DNA of 64,000 nt from Leptidea sinapis (GCF_905404315.1 NC_066312.1:2529001-2593000), one strand, 5' to 3'; shown: positions 11,060 through 22,312, counted from the first letter of the stretch. Notes: a model not told the origin generated them from the sequence alone. A program made the numbers and translations.

Positions 11060-12482
11060 TAAATCCTCCAGCAGTGTAAAAACACAATGTAATAGAAGTA
11101 CTAGAGTAATTAATAATTGTAAAATTGCAAACCAGAACATGCAAGGATTTTAATGTAAAGAACTTGAACTGGAGTTATTTATAAATCATGAAGATATTGA
11201 TATTTTATGTTTAACAGAGCACTTGCTCAGAAAATATGAGCTCATCTTTAACTTCTAAAATATTATTGATGACTGGGAGGAATCGCAGAATGCATTTGAT
11301 ACCTTATGTGTTTTATCTAGCTTTAGATTTGTTAGATTGTGTTTAACATTCAACGCTGGTCAGGAAGTTATGTCATAAAAAGAACTGCGCTCGATCTTCA
11401 ATTTTCATATCTAAACAATAGAATTCAGAAGGTCGACGTGAATAGGAGATCTCCTGGAACTCCTTTCAATATGGTGGTTCCACAAGGGTCTATTTTTGGA
11501 TCGTTCTTCTTCCATATCTATATAAATGATCTTCCCAATCTTATAGAAAAAAACATAAGGAAGTATTGTTTGCGGATAACACTTCACTTCACTGATATTC
11601 AAAGTGAAAAGAAACCAAGTTATGTATGACAAAGTAAAGGATATTTTATCTGACATCGTGTACTGTTTTAGCGCGAATAACCTATTGTTAAATAGCAGGA
11701 AAATAAAATAAAAATTACCATACCAAATGTCAAAAATGTTGATGCAAGTGTTTTATTAAACGGAGACGTGATAAAACCGCTGGAATCTGCTATATTTATT
11801 GGCATTACTCCGGATTCCAAATTACAATATATATATTGAAGGATTGGCGAACAGACTTAGTTCTGTAGCCTACGCGGTAAAAAAGATTAGACAGCTATCT
11901 GACACATACGGCGCGATTAGTTTAGTTATTTTTATAGTATTATGTCTTATGATATATTGTTATGGGGCACCGGTCAGAATATTTATGTCTTATGGTATAT
12001 TGTTATGGGGCAACGGTGAGAATATTAATACAAACTTTGTGCTGCTGAAGAGTTAGGGAAGGAGTAAATTTAAATTTAAGGAAATTAACACCTTGACTGT
12101 TACTGCTCGATATATTCTTGATAATTTTATATATGAAGGCACATAAGTGAATTTACTAGAAACAGTCGTAACCATAATGTTAACACCAGGAACAGACATA
12201 AACTTATAATGCCTAATACTCGGCAAGTTGAGTTATTAAGTCTTTTTTGGGGCACCACATCCGGATACCACAGATTGGTTATGGAGCGCCCGCCCTCGTG
12301 CTATTAAATAATGAGTTTAATTGTACGATTTTTCTTTATGGCTAATATTTAAAGAAAAAGAAGCCTGTTGAGTTTGTTGCGCCAGTTCTTCTCAGGTCTG
12401 AGGCATAGTTTTTGGAATGGGTGCTAGTTTTTTTACTTTCAATAAGTGATATCACATTTGAATAAAAACATTTGAATTTGAT
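11060..12482 (+). mobile_element. CR1/Jockey-type LINE, internally deleted (family B)
   Basis: From the 5' side there is an endonuclease piece (HEDIDILCLTEH), then a jump to reverse transcriptase (VVPQGSIFGSFFFHIYINDL, with the catalytic YADD region corrupted), the thumb-like region (IEGLANRLSSVAYAVKKIRQ), the SYGILLWG segment and the 3' UTR ending near 12480. A tandem duplication of about 50 bases at 11940-12020 repeats TTATGTCTTATGRTATATTG. Many frameshifts; inactive. Confidence 0.65.
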
Positions 12483-13969
12483 ATATTATGCGGTAAAATA
12501 TAGGAAACCCTACATTGGTTCATGCAAAACCGAGATAAAGGAGACCAAAGTTACACCTTTGTAACACAGTCTTGACACAAAATAAATGATGCTCTTGTGT
12601 TTATCTTAATCAAACAAAAATAATAAATTACCTAGGGTTAATAATAGATGAGACACTATCAAAGAAACCGCAAATTTTTAACTATCAGAAAGAACCAGAA
12701 AACTTATTGTCGTCTTGAAGCCTAACCTCAAACTGGTGACTTCACTCTTATGTGAAATGTTTGCTTTGCATTAACACAAATTAATACACCTACCAATTAA
12801 CTTAATTCGTTATCCGACTTGTGAATTATTCCAGAATCAGTAACAATACGACGTAAAGATAAGGTCTTTCCGACAAAGAAACAAGTAAGTTTGAATGCTA
12901 ATTTGGCCACCTGCTCTATAATAAATTATACAAAATTATTAATATCTACTCTCAAAATCAATTTAAGAAAAAAACAAATATTCATTTATTTAGTAAATAG
13001 AATTTGAAGGAATTCCCTTTTAAGTTCGCAGAACCTGTGTTAGGGAAGACCGCTCTTTCCAACGGATAAGAATGCTAACATATTTAACAAAAACATAAAT
13101 ACTTAAATAAACTAATCTTAAGCATAAAATAAACTAATTAAAAATGGTTTTAATAAACTATACATTTGAAAACAACTTCAATTGTATGATTAGGTTAGTA
13201 GCTTGGAAAAAAAATAAAAGTATGATGAAATTTCAAATTTATTTACAACTATACATTAAGTTCACATCACTATCTAGTACAATTTACCTTACCGATAGAT
13301 ATAGGCACAACATACAGAAAAATATTTTATTTTTCTATTCCTTTTACACTTATATTTAAAAAACCAATGTATGTTTATTGCTTATCTGTCACATCTACAA
13401 TACAAATAATATATATGTGTGTAATAATAAATATTTAAAATATAGGCCCAGCCTAGTTTTATGCTAGTGACAATCGAAATAATATAAATTAGTTAAGTAT
13501 TTATAAGCACTAATTATCTAAATACATATTGCTCTGTTTTTTATGTGGGGCCGAAATTGCGCCTTTTACGCTCAGAATGCATAAATCTTTTTTAAATTTA
13601 ATTTGTAATATTGGTTTTTGAGATTTATTTCCTAATAATTAGTTTTAAATTTCCTCATAGGTATAAAGCACAATGAATCACTCCAGAGAAAGTGCTATTC
13701 CGGTACTAGAGTGCATTGAGTAGTACCTTCGTAGAAATCACTACCATTTTCTGCTTGGTGAACAATGTTTAATTGTATTTTATATCTCAACCAAGGAAGC
13801 ACGCCAAAAACGTCAGGACAAAGAGAAAAAAAATGATTTCACAATCGCTAATGTTTAAATTAAATCATTATGTATGATTTAATTAACGATTCAATTTAAT
13901 TAAGAAGTGATAAAAATACTTTAATTTGAATGTAAAGAAAATACTTTGAAACATAACAGAGGTGCTTAC
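12483..13969. other. AT-rich intron sequence
   Basis: A GC-richer patch at about 13680-13840 may be an old repeat. I found no splice-bounded open frame and no known element. Confidence 0.4.
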
Positions 13970-14086
13970 CTTTTTGCCCTGGAGTGTCAGCAGAGTGCTG
14001 GGGCGAAGGAGCTGGAGTGTTGTTCTTGCTGCCGCTCCCGTCACCGGCCGCTGATCCGCGCCGAATCGGTGACGATTTCTTCTTAT
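13970..14086 (-). CDS. Alh: Alh exon 8
   Basis: Acceptor ATGTTAG, donor AAAG|GTAAGC, phase 1 at both ends (residues about 279-317). The peptide is basic then Ser/Gly/Pro-rich: DKKKSSPIRRGSAAGD, later TPAPSPQHSADTPGQK. KKKSSPIRR could add to nuclear targeting. The exon is GC-rich against an AT-rich intron, and a 65-bp minisatellite lies about 80 bases upstream. Confidence 0.82.
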
Positions 14087-14164
14087 CTAACATTGTATTA
14101 TTCATTAAGTATTATCTGCAAGTTGCAAGTCTTAGCTTTAAAGACAGAAATATTACTCCTGGCT

Positions 14165-14545
14165 CATACTTTTCTCGACGAGCTTACTTAAATGGAATAA
14201 ATACTAATAATTAAAAGAATATACGAAATGCAACTTTTCTCGACGAGCTTACTCAAATGGAATAAATACTAATAATTAAAAGAATATACCTAATGCAACT
14301 TTTCTCGACGAGCTTACTCAAATGGAATAAATGCTAATAAATAAAGGAATATACCAAATGCAACTTTTCTCGAGGAGCTTACTCAAATGGACTAATAACT
14401 AATAAAAAAAGGAATATACCTAATGCAACAATTCTCGACGAACTTTCTCAAATTGCATAAAGACAAACAAACAAAGAAATATACCTAATGAAAAAATTTT
14501 TGACGAGCTTACTCAAAATATTGGAATAAAGACTAATAAATAATT
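14165..14545. repeat. 65-bp minisatellite, about 6 units
   Basis: The core TTTCTCGACGAGCTTACTCA recurs at spacings of 65 bases (14174, 14239, 14304, 14369, 14434 and about 14499). The first three units are nearly identical and the last two are diverged. It lies just before the acceptor of Alh exon 8 in the direction of transcription. Confidence 0.8.
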
Positions 14546-14919
14546 ATAGTTAAGTCATCAGTAGACAAGTAAGATGCTCTTATATTGCGCCAATGAAAGA
14601 ACGAATACATATAAAATCGAATCGTGAAGATATTTGTCATAAACTGAGTACAAAAGCAGTGCGAACTTCACACGCATTATATTTGTGAAAATTAGTTCAA
14701 TGGTCTCCATTTCAACTTTATTTTGAAAAACGATTGTTGGCGAAGGGCAGTCAATATAGGTGTATTTACAATAGCTTTTTTTGCACATTAAAGTTCTGTG
14801 GGGCGCCTATACATATTCCTAGGGTATATTTTATTAATATATTTCCGATTACTATAATTTGAAAGAATGTATTTAAATTTATAGCAAAGTGAAAATTTAA
14901 TAACGGTACGCAGACATGA

Positions 14920-15065
14920 TCGCTAACTATGGGCCTTATGAGAAAGCTCAGAGGGCAATGGAGAGGGCTATGCTCGGAGATTCCCTGCGAGATCGAATCA
15001 GAAATGGGGAGATCCGTAGGAGAATTAAAGTTACTGACATAGCCCAAATGATTGCAGGACTTAAT
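14920..15065 (+). mobile_element. RTE-type LINE fragment
   Basis: The stretch AGAAAGCTCAGAGGGCAATG ... GAGATCCGTAGGAGAA ... CATAGCCCAAATGATTGC matches the C-terminal RTE segment seen at 59495-59690 (KLxxxQRAMxRAMLGxSLRDxIRN type). Short, frame broken. Confidence 0.6.
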
Positions 15066-16028
15066 AATTAACATAATTATGTAGTGATTCACTGAACCTA
15101 TGTTACGTTTTAATTGAAGGATACGCATTCAGCAATAAAATTCAAGGTTTTAAGGTTATACACATATATAACTGTTATAACTTCAAATACATTCTTTCAA
15201 ATAATAGTAATCGACAATACATTAACAAAATTAATCAAACCCAATTAAAAAACTTTTGTAGGTATTTTTAATTTCCCTCTCATTTAGGACGAACAGTCCA
15301 AATTTTTCCTATATGGGGTGCAATATTTGGTATGCATAAGGGCCAATACATATGAATATCAGATTGTAAATAACTACGACGCGCATCGTAAAATCTTTAT
15401 TAGACGTTTTTGTTTTATTACATTTCTCAATCACGTGTTCTGTATCTATTATAACATTATGAGAATAATTCCAAGATATCACATATGTCCATACTGATAT
15501 TAATGTTACGATGCATTTCGCGTGTACACATTATTTCATAAAGTACCTTCGAACACGTATCACAAACATGCTGTTAAAACAATGGATGTTCATCAAACCT
15601 GTTAGTTTATCTCAGTATTGAACAATATTAGTCAAAAGCATGCACATGCCTTTTATACCTCAATAACAATAATGTAATCTTTATAAGAAACTAACCCATG
15701 TATAAAATTTATATATTACTAGTATGTTCTCAAAATGTGTTAACACAACGAATTTCAAGGTTATTCAACCGAATGAAAAGGTAATGATAGATAATACAAA
15801 TACGTGCAATTTCCAGCAACTTCTTTGAAAAGCGATACTTAAACCATAACGCTCACAAGATTAGCACTTTAAACATAATAAACTATCTTAGTTTCCAAAC
15901 ACCGCATAACTACGGGCAATCTATATTAAAACCACTTTTATTTCAATGCAAGCTTCGACTGATTATCGTGGCACACATAAATTACGTATTATCATCCGAC
16001 AACAGAAAAAAATGTATTATAAACACAC
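15066..16028. other. AT-rich intron sequence, nothing recognised
   Basis: No exon, repeat family or RNA gene was recognised between the RTE fragment and the candidate cassette exon. Confidence 0.4.
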
Positions 16029-16079
16029 ATTTGTCCGTGGCCTTATGTTTTTTGCTCGCTGGCTCGAGCACCTCTTGAT
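16029..16079 (-). CDS. Alh: Alh candidate cassette exon (7b), 51 bp
   Basis: Acceptor TTGTATGCAG, donor T|GTGTGT. It enters and leaves in phase 1, the same as the exon 7/exon 8 junction, so it can be included or skipped without changing frame. It adds 17 residues, DQEVLEPASKKHKATDK, with a basic SKKHK cluster that would strengthen the adjacent KKKSSPIRR. The codons look coding and GC content rises locally. The donor is not strong. Confidence 0.55.
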
Positions 16080-16819
16080 CTGCATACAAAATGTTTAAAT
16101 AATTAATGTTATTTCTTAAAGTAAAACATGGATATACAAGGGTAGTGATCACATCTGCCGCCCATGTTCCTGTTGCGTCACTGGCCTAAATTACATTTTT
16201 TTACCTCGAGCAAAAATCTATCTTGCTCTTTCTGTATCTAATTGTTAATATTTTCTATTCCCTTTTTAGTATGTACATTCTAAGCACCCAGACAATGCTC
16301 GAAATAATATAATAAGCACCAAAACATAAAATATATATTTGTTATAAAATCTGTTGATTCAATTTATTTTCATCAAAGCTGAATTTTTTTTACAATTAAG
16401 ACTCGATAGAATTTATGTTACCTTTAGTCCTTAATATAGAATTTTTCAGTTGATGATCAAGACTTTAGACGTACAGTTTTCACATCAGTTTGTTAAATAC
16501 AGTCAGAATCAGACATATTATGACCTTCTCAAGCAATAAACAAAATTATGTTCATACAAAGCAAAACTACAGCATATTGTTAGTATGCAACAAAATATAA
16601 CATTTTGTTAAATCTTTCAAAAAAGGTTGCATCACTTCATTTCCTGATTTCCCTATTGTTAATCAAACTATATTAAACTACATTGCACCATATGTCTATT
16701 TTTTTCATTATATTATTTAATTCTTTATTATTCAAGTGTACTATAGTATAGTATGATTGTTTTTAAATTTTGTAAATATTGTTTAATATATGGATCAAAT
16801 CATGTAATCGTTACTACAA

Positions 16820-17003
16820 TCGCGCTCGTCACCTAGAGACATAAGATGTTAAGTCTCATTTGCCCAGTAATTTCACTAGCTACGGCGCCCTTCAGACCGA
16901 AACACAGTAATAATTTACACATTATTGCTTCACGGCAGATATAGGCCTCGTTGTGGTACCCATAATCTAGCTGGCATCCTGTAAAAAGGGGCCTACCACT
17001 GGT
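16820..17003 (-). repeat. SINE-like repeat family A, 5' half
   Basis: Inverted copy from the GTGACGAGCGC segment to the 5' start (TACCAGTGGTAGGCCCC on the minus strand). It lacks the foldback and the A-rich tail. Confidence 0.65.
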
Positions 17004-17068
17004 AAAGATGATTAGATGGCCGAAGATGTGTTATACAGTATAATTACTATATTTCTGATTGGACTTAC

Positions 17069-17156
17069 CTTGGGTTTGGGGAGTATTTCCCGTTGCCTTT
17101 GAAGATGCTGGTGCTTTTCCTGGCGCCGAGGAAGTATGTGATGACTTACGTCCAGG
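17069..17156 (-). CDS. Alh: Alh exon 7
   Basis: Acceptor TTATTTTCAG, donor CAAG|GTAAGT. Phase 0 in, phase 1 out (residues about 233-261). The peptide is Ser/Thr/Pro/Ala-rich: PGRKSSHTSSAPGKAPASSK then ATGNTPQTQ. No domain. Confidence 0.8.
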
Positions 17157-18430
17157 CTGAAAATAACATAATAACGGATAAAATAATCAATAAAAATACA
17201 CCTAACTGTGATTAATAAGCACCAATCAATTATTGTTATTTATTAGTAAAGATTCTTAATGGGTTTTCATTCTCATTTATTTATCTATATGATTTAATTG
17301 AAATTCACCAAAACACGAAATTTTGTTAATGAAATACTTGAATTATAAATTGGGTTAGTTACACAGAATGTTAAAAATAATAATACAATTTTATAGCGTG
17401 TAGCGATGATGCTATTGCATGTATATCAATGTTTAACAATTCTATCTTGGTAAGTATTTAGATAATATAATAATATGAATACATATTTTGATACACTCTG
17501 ACCAAATTAAAATATTGCGATTTTGTGAATCTGTCGAAAGACATTTTTTTTATTTGAACGTATAACATGTTATTTTTTTGGTTTTCCTTTTGAATAATTT
17601 CGTCTATTGGTGAAAATTGCATGAACTTAATCTTAACATAACTATGGCCGATGTTAGATTTTATTGAATGCCATCATGAAAAAGAGATAATATGTGGGTT
17701 GAAGTGTTATTTATGAAACAAGTGCTATGAGAACTTATGTTAAGCATTTTGCTTAAAAATTAAGAAACACGTGTTCCACAGATTTTGTAATACGAAAACC
17801 TAAGGAGCTAAGATTTGAAAATTTTATATATTTTGACGCATTACGATCCTGGCTAGGAATTAGCTGATCAGTTCGTTGACAACTGGATCAAAACTATGTT
17901 TTTATTTTGTATAAACGATATATGAAAATCCATTTTTGTTTTTTGTGATGTTTGTATTAAATAATTAGAATATTAGTATCAATTTATATACACATTATGA
18001 CAGCTTAAATTGTTTTTAAAGTGCCAAAATATATTACTCCAAAGTCTATGCCTTCTATGGCTTGATTCTCCCCATAGGTGTAGGTACGGGTATAAGTGCT
18101 TCTCCTAAAAGATGCTGCCTCGGGCACACCAACATCACCATGTTGCGCATCCCTAACATTCGCCACTCCGTGAGAACAACGTAAGTACAAATGAATAAAT
18201 TGAAAAAAACAATGAATAAATTGATTTTGATTTGATTATAGCAGAATATATAACTGCTGTTTTGGATTAATTACTACAAGTAAAACTTCTGGATATTTTT
18301 CTATTTACATCTGTGTATGTATATATTTAAAAGCCCCTTGCAATTAATATGAATTACAGCTAATTGTTAGTAACATAAGACATTAATAACATCAAAGCCA
18401 AACACAGATAATGTAAACAAAAAGGAATAC
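17157..18430. other. AT-rich intron sequence, nothing recognised
   Basis: A short GC-richer block at 18040-18180 has an open frame on the minus strand (61 codons) with no in-phase splice sites. No known repeat was identified. Confidence 0.4.
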
Positions 18431-18574
18431 CCCTTTAGACTTTGCGTTAGTCGATGTACCGCTTCCGGTGGCCATAGACGGTTCACTTTCCTTCTCTCCG
18501 CTGGAGTCACTCGACTGACTGTCGACTGATACAGGCTTGTATGGCGGTATCGTCTTCACATTACCGCCCTTTTT
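18431..18574 (-). CDS. Alh: Alh exon 6
   Basis: Acceptor GTTGCGCAG, donor GGG|GTATTC, 48 codons in phase 0 (residues about 185-232). It begins KKGGNVKTIPPYKPVSVDSQ, the conserved linker I expect right after the PZP module in insect homologues, then Ser/Glu-rich sequence (SSDSSGEKESEPS). The acceptor was chosen because it gives SKL|KKGG; an AG further upstream would extend the frame to 18598. Confidence 0.82.
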
Positions 18575-18829
18575 CTGCGCAACACTTAAAACCTCCACTA
18601 ATTGTGCTCTTACATTACTTTATGTATGAATTAATGGTATGAACGAAATAAAATTTCAATTGAATAATCAGTTAGGTAAATTACTTGGATTACTTTCTAA
18701 TGTTGAATTAATGCTAAAATCTGATAATCTGTAACCATGTTTCTACAGTATCTTCGAACCAACAGGTAACTCAACAATTAAGGTAATATAGTAGGTAGTA
18801 AGCAGATAACACCAATATCTGAGCTAACA

Positions 18830-18887
18830 CCAGTATCTGAGCGTTTCAGAGCACCAGACTTTGAAGGGCACAATTCACAGCGCTAAA
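18830..18887 (-). pseudogene. 58-bp duplicate of Alh exon 3 start with its splice acceptor
   Basis: Exactly identical to 21232-21289: five intronic bases TTTAG region of the acceptor plus the first 53 exon bases encoding RCELCPSKSGALKRSDT. It sits in the intron between exons 5 and 6, about 2.4 kb downstream of the source. Because intronic acceptor bases are included, it is a DNA-level duplication and not a retrocopy. The junction is followed by a near-repeat of GCTCAGATAyTGGTGTT. Confidence 0.8.
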
Positions 18888-19257
18888 CCAAATGAATTTG
18901 ATACATTTAAAGAATTTCTTTGTTAGTCCATAAGCATGAAATCATACGTGAAATATACTTGTCTACTATCGTTTATGCAAGGTCAGCTTAAAGAAACTTT
19001 GCTCTTCATTCGGCCAAAATTCCATTCTTGACAATGTATACTCAATGTTCTTATTATTATTTTACTATCTATAAGTTAAATACTTGGTTATACAACTCTT
19101 GGTATATTAATGTTTGTATACCATATTCCAGCCCAAAAACAAAACTAACAAATTAATCAGATTCACAAACGGAAAACAAATAAGTATCTCATATAAAAGT
19201 ATTAGGAGTCTTTTAAAACTAAATGAAACAATGAATGCTAATTATAGTATAACATAC

Positions 19258-19379
19258 CAATTTACTGTAATGATGCTGGCAATAACCACAGTATTTCACG
19301 TTATCCAAATAATTGCCAGCCTCTTCACACAATAAGCCAAGAGCTTGGGCACATGTCACGTGAAACTGCTGTCTACAAC
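19258..19379 (-). CDS. Alh: Alh exon 5 (end of extended PHD)
   Basis: Acceptor TTATCAG, donor TTG|GTATGT. It completes Gly and ends in phase 0 (residues 144-184). CRQQFHVTCAQALGLLCEE and YCGYCQHHYSKL supply the final zinc ligands of the second PHD finger (C145, H150, C153, C174, C177). This is one of the most conserved parts of AF10/AF17. Confidence 0.93.
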
Positions 19380-19646
19380 CTGATAAAAAAAATGAAATAA
19401 AATAATATTAGCATATTATGTTTGATATCTTTATATACATATGTATCACTATCATAACTATAAATATTCCTTTAACACAATTTATTTATCCGAGGGCAGG
19501 GTGGTGTGAATCATAGCTTTAGTCTGGATGATGCTACAAAGAGGAAATTTTCAGGATAAGCACAGCACCAGCTACAGGATAACACCTAAGCAGCACTTAT
19601 CAATGATGATGAATGCATTGATGATCATCAAAACCTGTAAGATTCC

Positions 19647-19685
19647 CCGAAGACTTCATATATTACCTATATATGAAGTCTTCGG
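19647..19685. repeat. Perfect 17-bp hairpin
   Basis: CCGAAGACTTCATATAT, a 5-base loop TACCT, then its exact reverse complement ATATATGAAGTCTTCGG. Intronic, about 270 bases upstream of exon 5 in the direction of transcription. Confidence 0.85.
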
Positions 19686-19779
19686 TAGATTGTGTTTTAG
19701 CCTAGGAATTGCATATTAATAACAGAATATAAACTCAAAAAGTGAGAGCATATAACAATAGAGAAACCTCTTTTATGGA

Positions 19780-19915
19780 AAATTAGGGCAAACAAGTGTA
19801 CCGATGTCACCCGATGGGATCACTCGAATTTTATGAAAGTTGTATTGTCCTGGTAGGGCGCAAACAAGAAAGTTCTTTGAAATCCATACTATGCCTCCAT
19901 ACCGCCGCTCCGGTG
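19780..19915 (-). mobile_element. Decayed LINE 3'-end remnant
   Basis: AGGGCAAACAAGTGTACCGATG and later AAGTTCTTTGAAATCC resemble the tail and flanking 3' coding region of the LINE relative at 42905-43160. Weak similarity only. Confidence 0.3.
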
Positions 19916-19964
19916 ATGAACTTTTCGTAAGAAATTCTGTGATAAAGACCTATAGGCACGTTTT

Positions 19965-20200
19965 ATGTATAACTTTCACCAATTTTACGATTTTGAAATG
20001 TTTGTCTGTGTGTTCTTCTGTAACTCGAGAATGGCTTGCAGGAACAGAAAGAGAACTGTGTAACAAAGGTTATTGGAGAATCTAGATGTACACTAGCATT
20101 GCTTGTGCCTTGACATATGGAGGTATCCAATCTTGCCACTTGATTTACAAACACCAAAATACTGGTGTTAATTCTCATACCAACGGACAAACAAAGACAT
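19965..20200. repeat. Interspersed repeat H
   Basis: Shares TAACTCGAGAATGGCTTG with 46195-46215 (AATAACTCAAGAATGGCTTG). It also shares AAACACCAAAATACTGGTGTTAATT and CGGACAAACAAAG with 50625-50670. The central ACACCA...TGGTGT is a short palindrome. Family unknown; possibly Helitron-related. Confidence 0.45.
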
Positions 20201-20280
20201 ATGGTGTATTATCTTGTATTAACATGCTGAGACAGATTCAATTTAACAATGAACACATAATAACAAAAGCTTTTATTTAC

Positions 20281-20356
20281 CAGATTTGTTGCACTGCATA
20301 CACGCTCCAGCATTAGCGCGATTTGTTTTGCCTTGATCTTGACAGATATAGCACGT
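20281..20356 (-). CDS. Alh: Alh exon 4 (second PHD, first ligands)
   Basis: Acceptor CATTTTCAG, donor TCTG|GTAAAT. Phase 0 in, phase 1 out (residues 119-143). TCYICQDQGKTNRANAGACM then QCNK provides ligands C120, C123 and C140 of the extended PHD finger. It matches the TCYIC(D/E)EQG segment of AF10 family proteins. Confidence 0.92.
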
Positions 20357-20514
20357 CTGAAAATGTATTTGTGATATAATAATAATAATATAGACACTCT
20401 TTTACACAAAATATTATTCCCCAAACTAGGCATAGCCTGTACTATGGGTACAAGACAACGATATATTTAATACAATATACTTACTAAACATACATAAATA
20501 CAAAAAAAATATTG

Positions 20515-20697
20515 AAGTAGGCGTTACTTTGCAGAAATCCATAATAATGATCTAAATGTATTGACTTTTCTTTAGTGTTAATTCCGCCAATATTTGTCCT
20601 TAAACAATTCGACTAGTGGTACTCCTCTAAACGAGGCATCCTCAGGAAATGTTGACTGATGTTGTAGACTCGCCAAACTCTGGCACGAGTCTCGTGA
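20515..20697 (-). mobile_element. Penelope-like element terminal fragment
   Basis: It aligns with 34585-34740 over its length (GGCGTTACTTTGC, GTGTTAATTCCGCCAATATTTG, GAGGCATCCTCAGGA, CTCGCCAAA.TCTGGCACGAG). The hammerhead-like core retains CTGAGGA and a GAGG stem, but the GAAAC is replaced by GTACC, so the motif is broken. No coding region. Confidence 0.6.
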
Positions 20698-20699
20698 CA

Positions 20700-21030
20700 T
20701 TAAAACTCAAATCATTTGAATACATAAGTACATATAAACATCCATGACTCGGAAACAAACATTCATATTCTTCTCTATTCTTTTATTGAAAAGAGCGCAA
20801 AAAAAAAGAATGCTGGAGAGTTTCTTGCGCCGCTTCTTCTCTCTCAGAGCGCCATTTGTTTCCGAAGCGGTAGTAGTATCTAGTAGTATAAGAAATGACA
20901 TCAAAAAGAATTCTAAAGGAATCAATTTTGAGAAAATAAATGCCTTTTTATGCCTTTTTTATTCATCATATAAATGATTGCGCCTACCGGGATTCGAACC
21001 CGGGACCTCTAGCTCAGTAGGCAAGGTATG
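20700..21030 (-). repeat. tRNA-derived composite SINE
   Basis: On the minus strand a perfect B box in CCGGGTTCGAATCCCGG (near 20990-21006) is followed by a body with GAAGCGGCGCAAGAAACTC and a tail TTTCCGAGTCATGGATG. The body resembles the 3' UTR of the family B LINE, and the tail recurs at 49085-49150. This is a SINE built from a tRNA head and LINE-like parts; it abuts Alh exon 3. Confidence 0.6.
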
Positions 21031-21119
21031 TATATGAACATTATATTAATAGACACACCATGAAATTATTGTTTCAAGCAACCTAAAAGGATGTTATAAA
21101 TATAAAATAATATACACAC

Positions 21120-21284
21120 CTTATTAAAGCGCTCTGAGGGGATAAGTCTCAGCACAATTGGCTCCATAGACGTGACATTTCCAAATCTAACTTCGGGGAT
21201 ATAAAGAGCACACACCACATGGGCCCATCCGCCAGTATCTGAGCGTTTCAGAGCACCAGACTTTGAAGGGCACAATTCACAGCG
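21120..21284 (-). CDS. Alh: Alh exon 3 (zinc knuckle and start of extended PHD)
   Basis: Acceptor TGTTTTAG, donor AAG|GTGTGT, 55 codons in phase 0 (residues 64-118). RCELCPSKSGALKRSDTGGW, AHVVCALYIPEVRFGNV and SMEPIVL are near-identical in spirit to the AF10 family. Knuckle ligands are C65, C68, H85 and C88. A 58-bp copy of its 5' end lies at 18830-18887. Confidence 0.95.
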
Positions 21285-21554
21285 CTAAAACAAAACAGTA
21301 CCAATTTTTTTTTAATTGCCCTGTAATAATTGTAATAAGTAGACAAATAATGAGTATGCTTTCATCTTCGTAGTGAAAACTTCTTTAGCGGCGTAGAGCT
21401 TTTTTCTTGGGATGTCATTTTATATGATTGTTCATTTAGTTTTCTCATTTTAGCGCCAATACAGTGTACAATATTTTGCGATATTTGGATGGAATCGAAT
21501 TCTCCATACGCTCGATATTAGTAAAATGTTTGTGTACTTGGTCATTAATAGGTA

Positions 21555-22312
21555 CAATGAGACCACGTAATGTTCGTACGCAAAAGGTGGTCAAGCAGTA
21601 AGGGAAATAATTCTAAGAAATCCTTGTCCTTTCGGACGCAAAAGATTTTATCTCGGGAGATGAAGATAGCACTTAGGACTTGCAGACTATAAGAAACGTA
21701 CTGGTCATTTCTTAACTGATAAGCGGTACGCAAAGGGAGGTCACAGAAAAAAAATTACAATTGAGCAACATTTTAACAAACAAAATGACCGTATTTTTGC
21801 TTAAAGCTCTAAGGAAGCCAATCAATCCCAATTAGTCAACAGAAAGCTACGTGGGCACTATCCAACTGCAGTGATGGTTTGGTGAAAAAGGTGTCAAAAC
21901 ATCGGCACAAGTGTATCAAGATACAATTCTTGAGAAGGTAATGAAGCCTCTTGACAAAACCATGTTCAATAACCAAGAATGGTCCTTCCAGCAAGACTCG
22001 GCGCTGGGTCATGCACGGTCTAAGAAGTCTTGGTTGGAAACGAACATTTTGGACTTAATCAGAGCTGAAGACTGTCCGTCGTCCATACCCGATCTTAATC
22101 CGCTGGATTAATCTATGGTCAGTTTTAGAGAATACTGCTTGCTGTAAACGGCTTGATAATTTGGATTTCCTAAAACAATCCGTACTATGGGCAATGAAGA
22201 ATTTTCCCATGGAAAGAGTGCGTGCTTCTATTGATAACTGGCCTCAACATTTAAAGGACTGTATTGCAGCCAATGGAGATTATTTCGAATAAACTTTTTA
22301 TATTTTAAATTG
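21555..22312 (+). pseudogene. mariner-type transposase pseudogene
   Basis: Broken frames show VRTQKVVKQ, then, after frameshifts, KVYQDTILEKVMKPL-like (here YQDTILEKVMKPLDKTMFNN), EWSFQQDSALGHARSKKSWL and SSIPDLNPLD. QQDSA carries a catalytic aspartate, and SPDLNPLD is the C-terminal mariner signature (here SIPDLNPLD). The part after NPLD (AANGDYFE-like end, stop near 22290) is also present. Stops and frameshifts throughout; no terminal repeats recognised. Confidence 0.75.

Noticed and set aside
14165..14545. CRISPR array
   Set aside because: Units are 65-bp tandem repeats without distinct spacers, in a eukaryotic intron.
18005..18190. 61-codon minus-strand ORF as an Alh exon
   Set aside because: No acceptor/donor pair in a phase that joins exons 6 and 7.
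20982..21030. Functional tRNA gene
   Set aside because: The B box is perfect but the acceptor stem and anticodon arm do not form, and the sequence runs into a SINE body.
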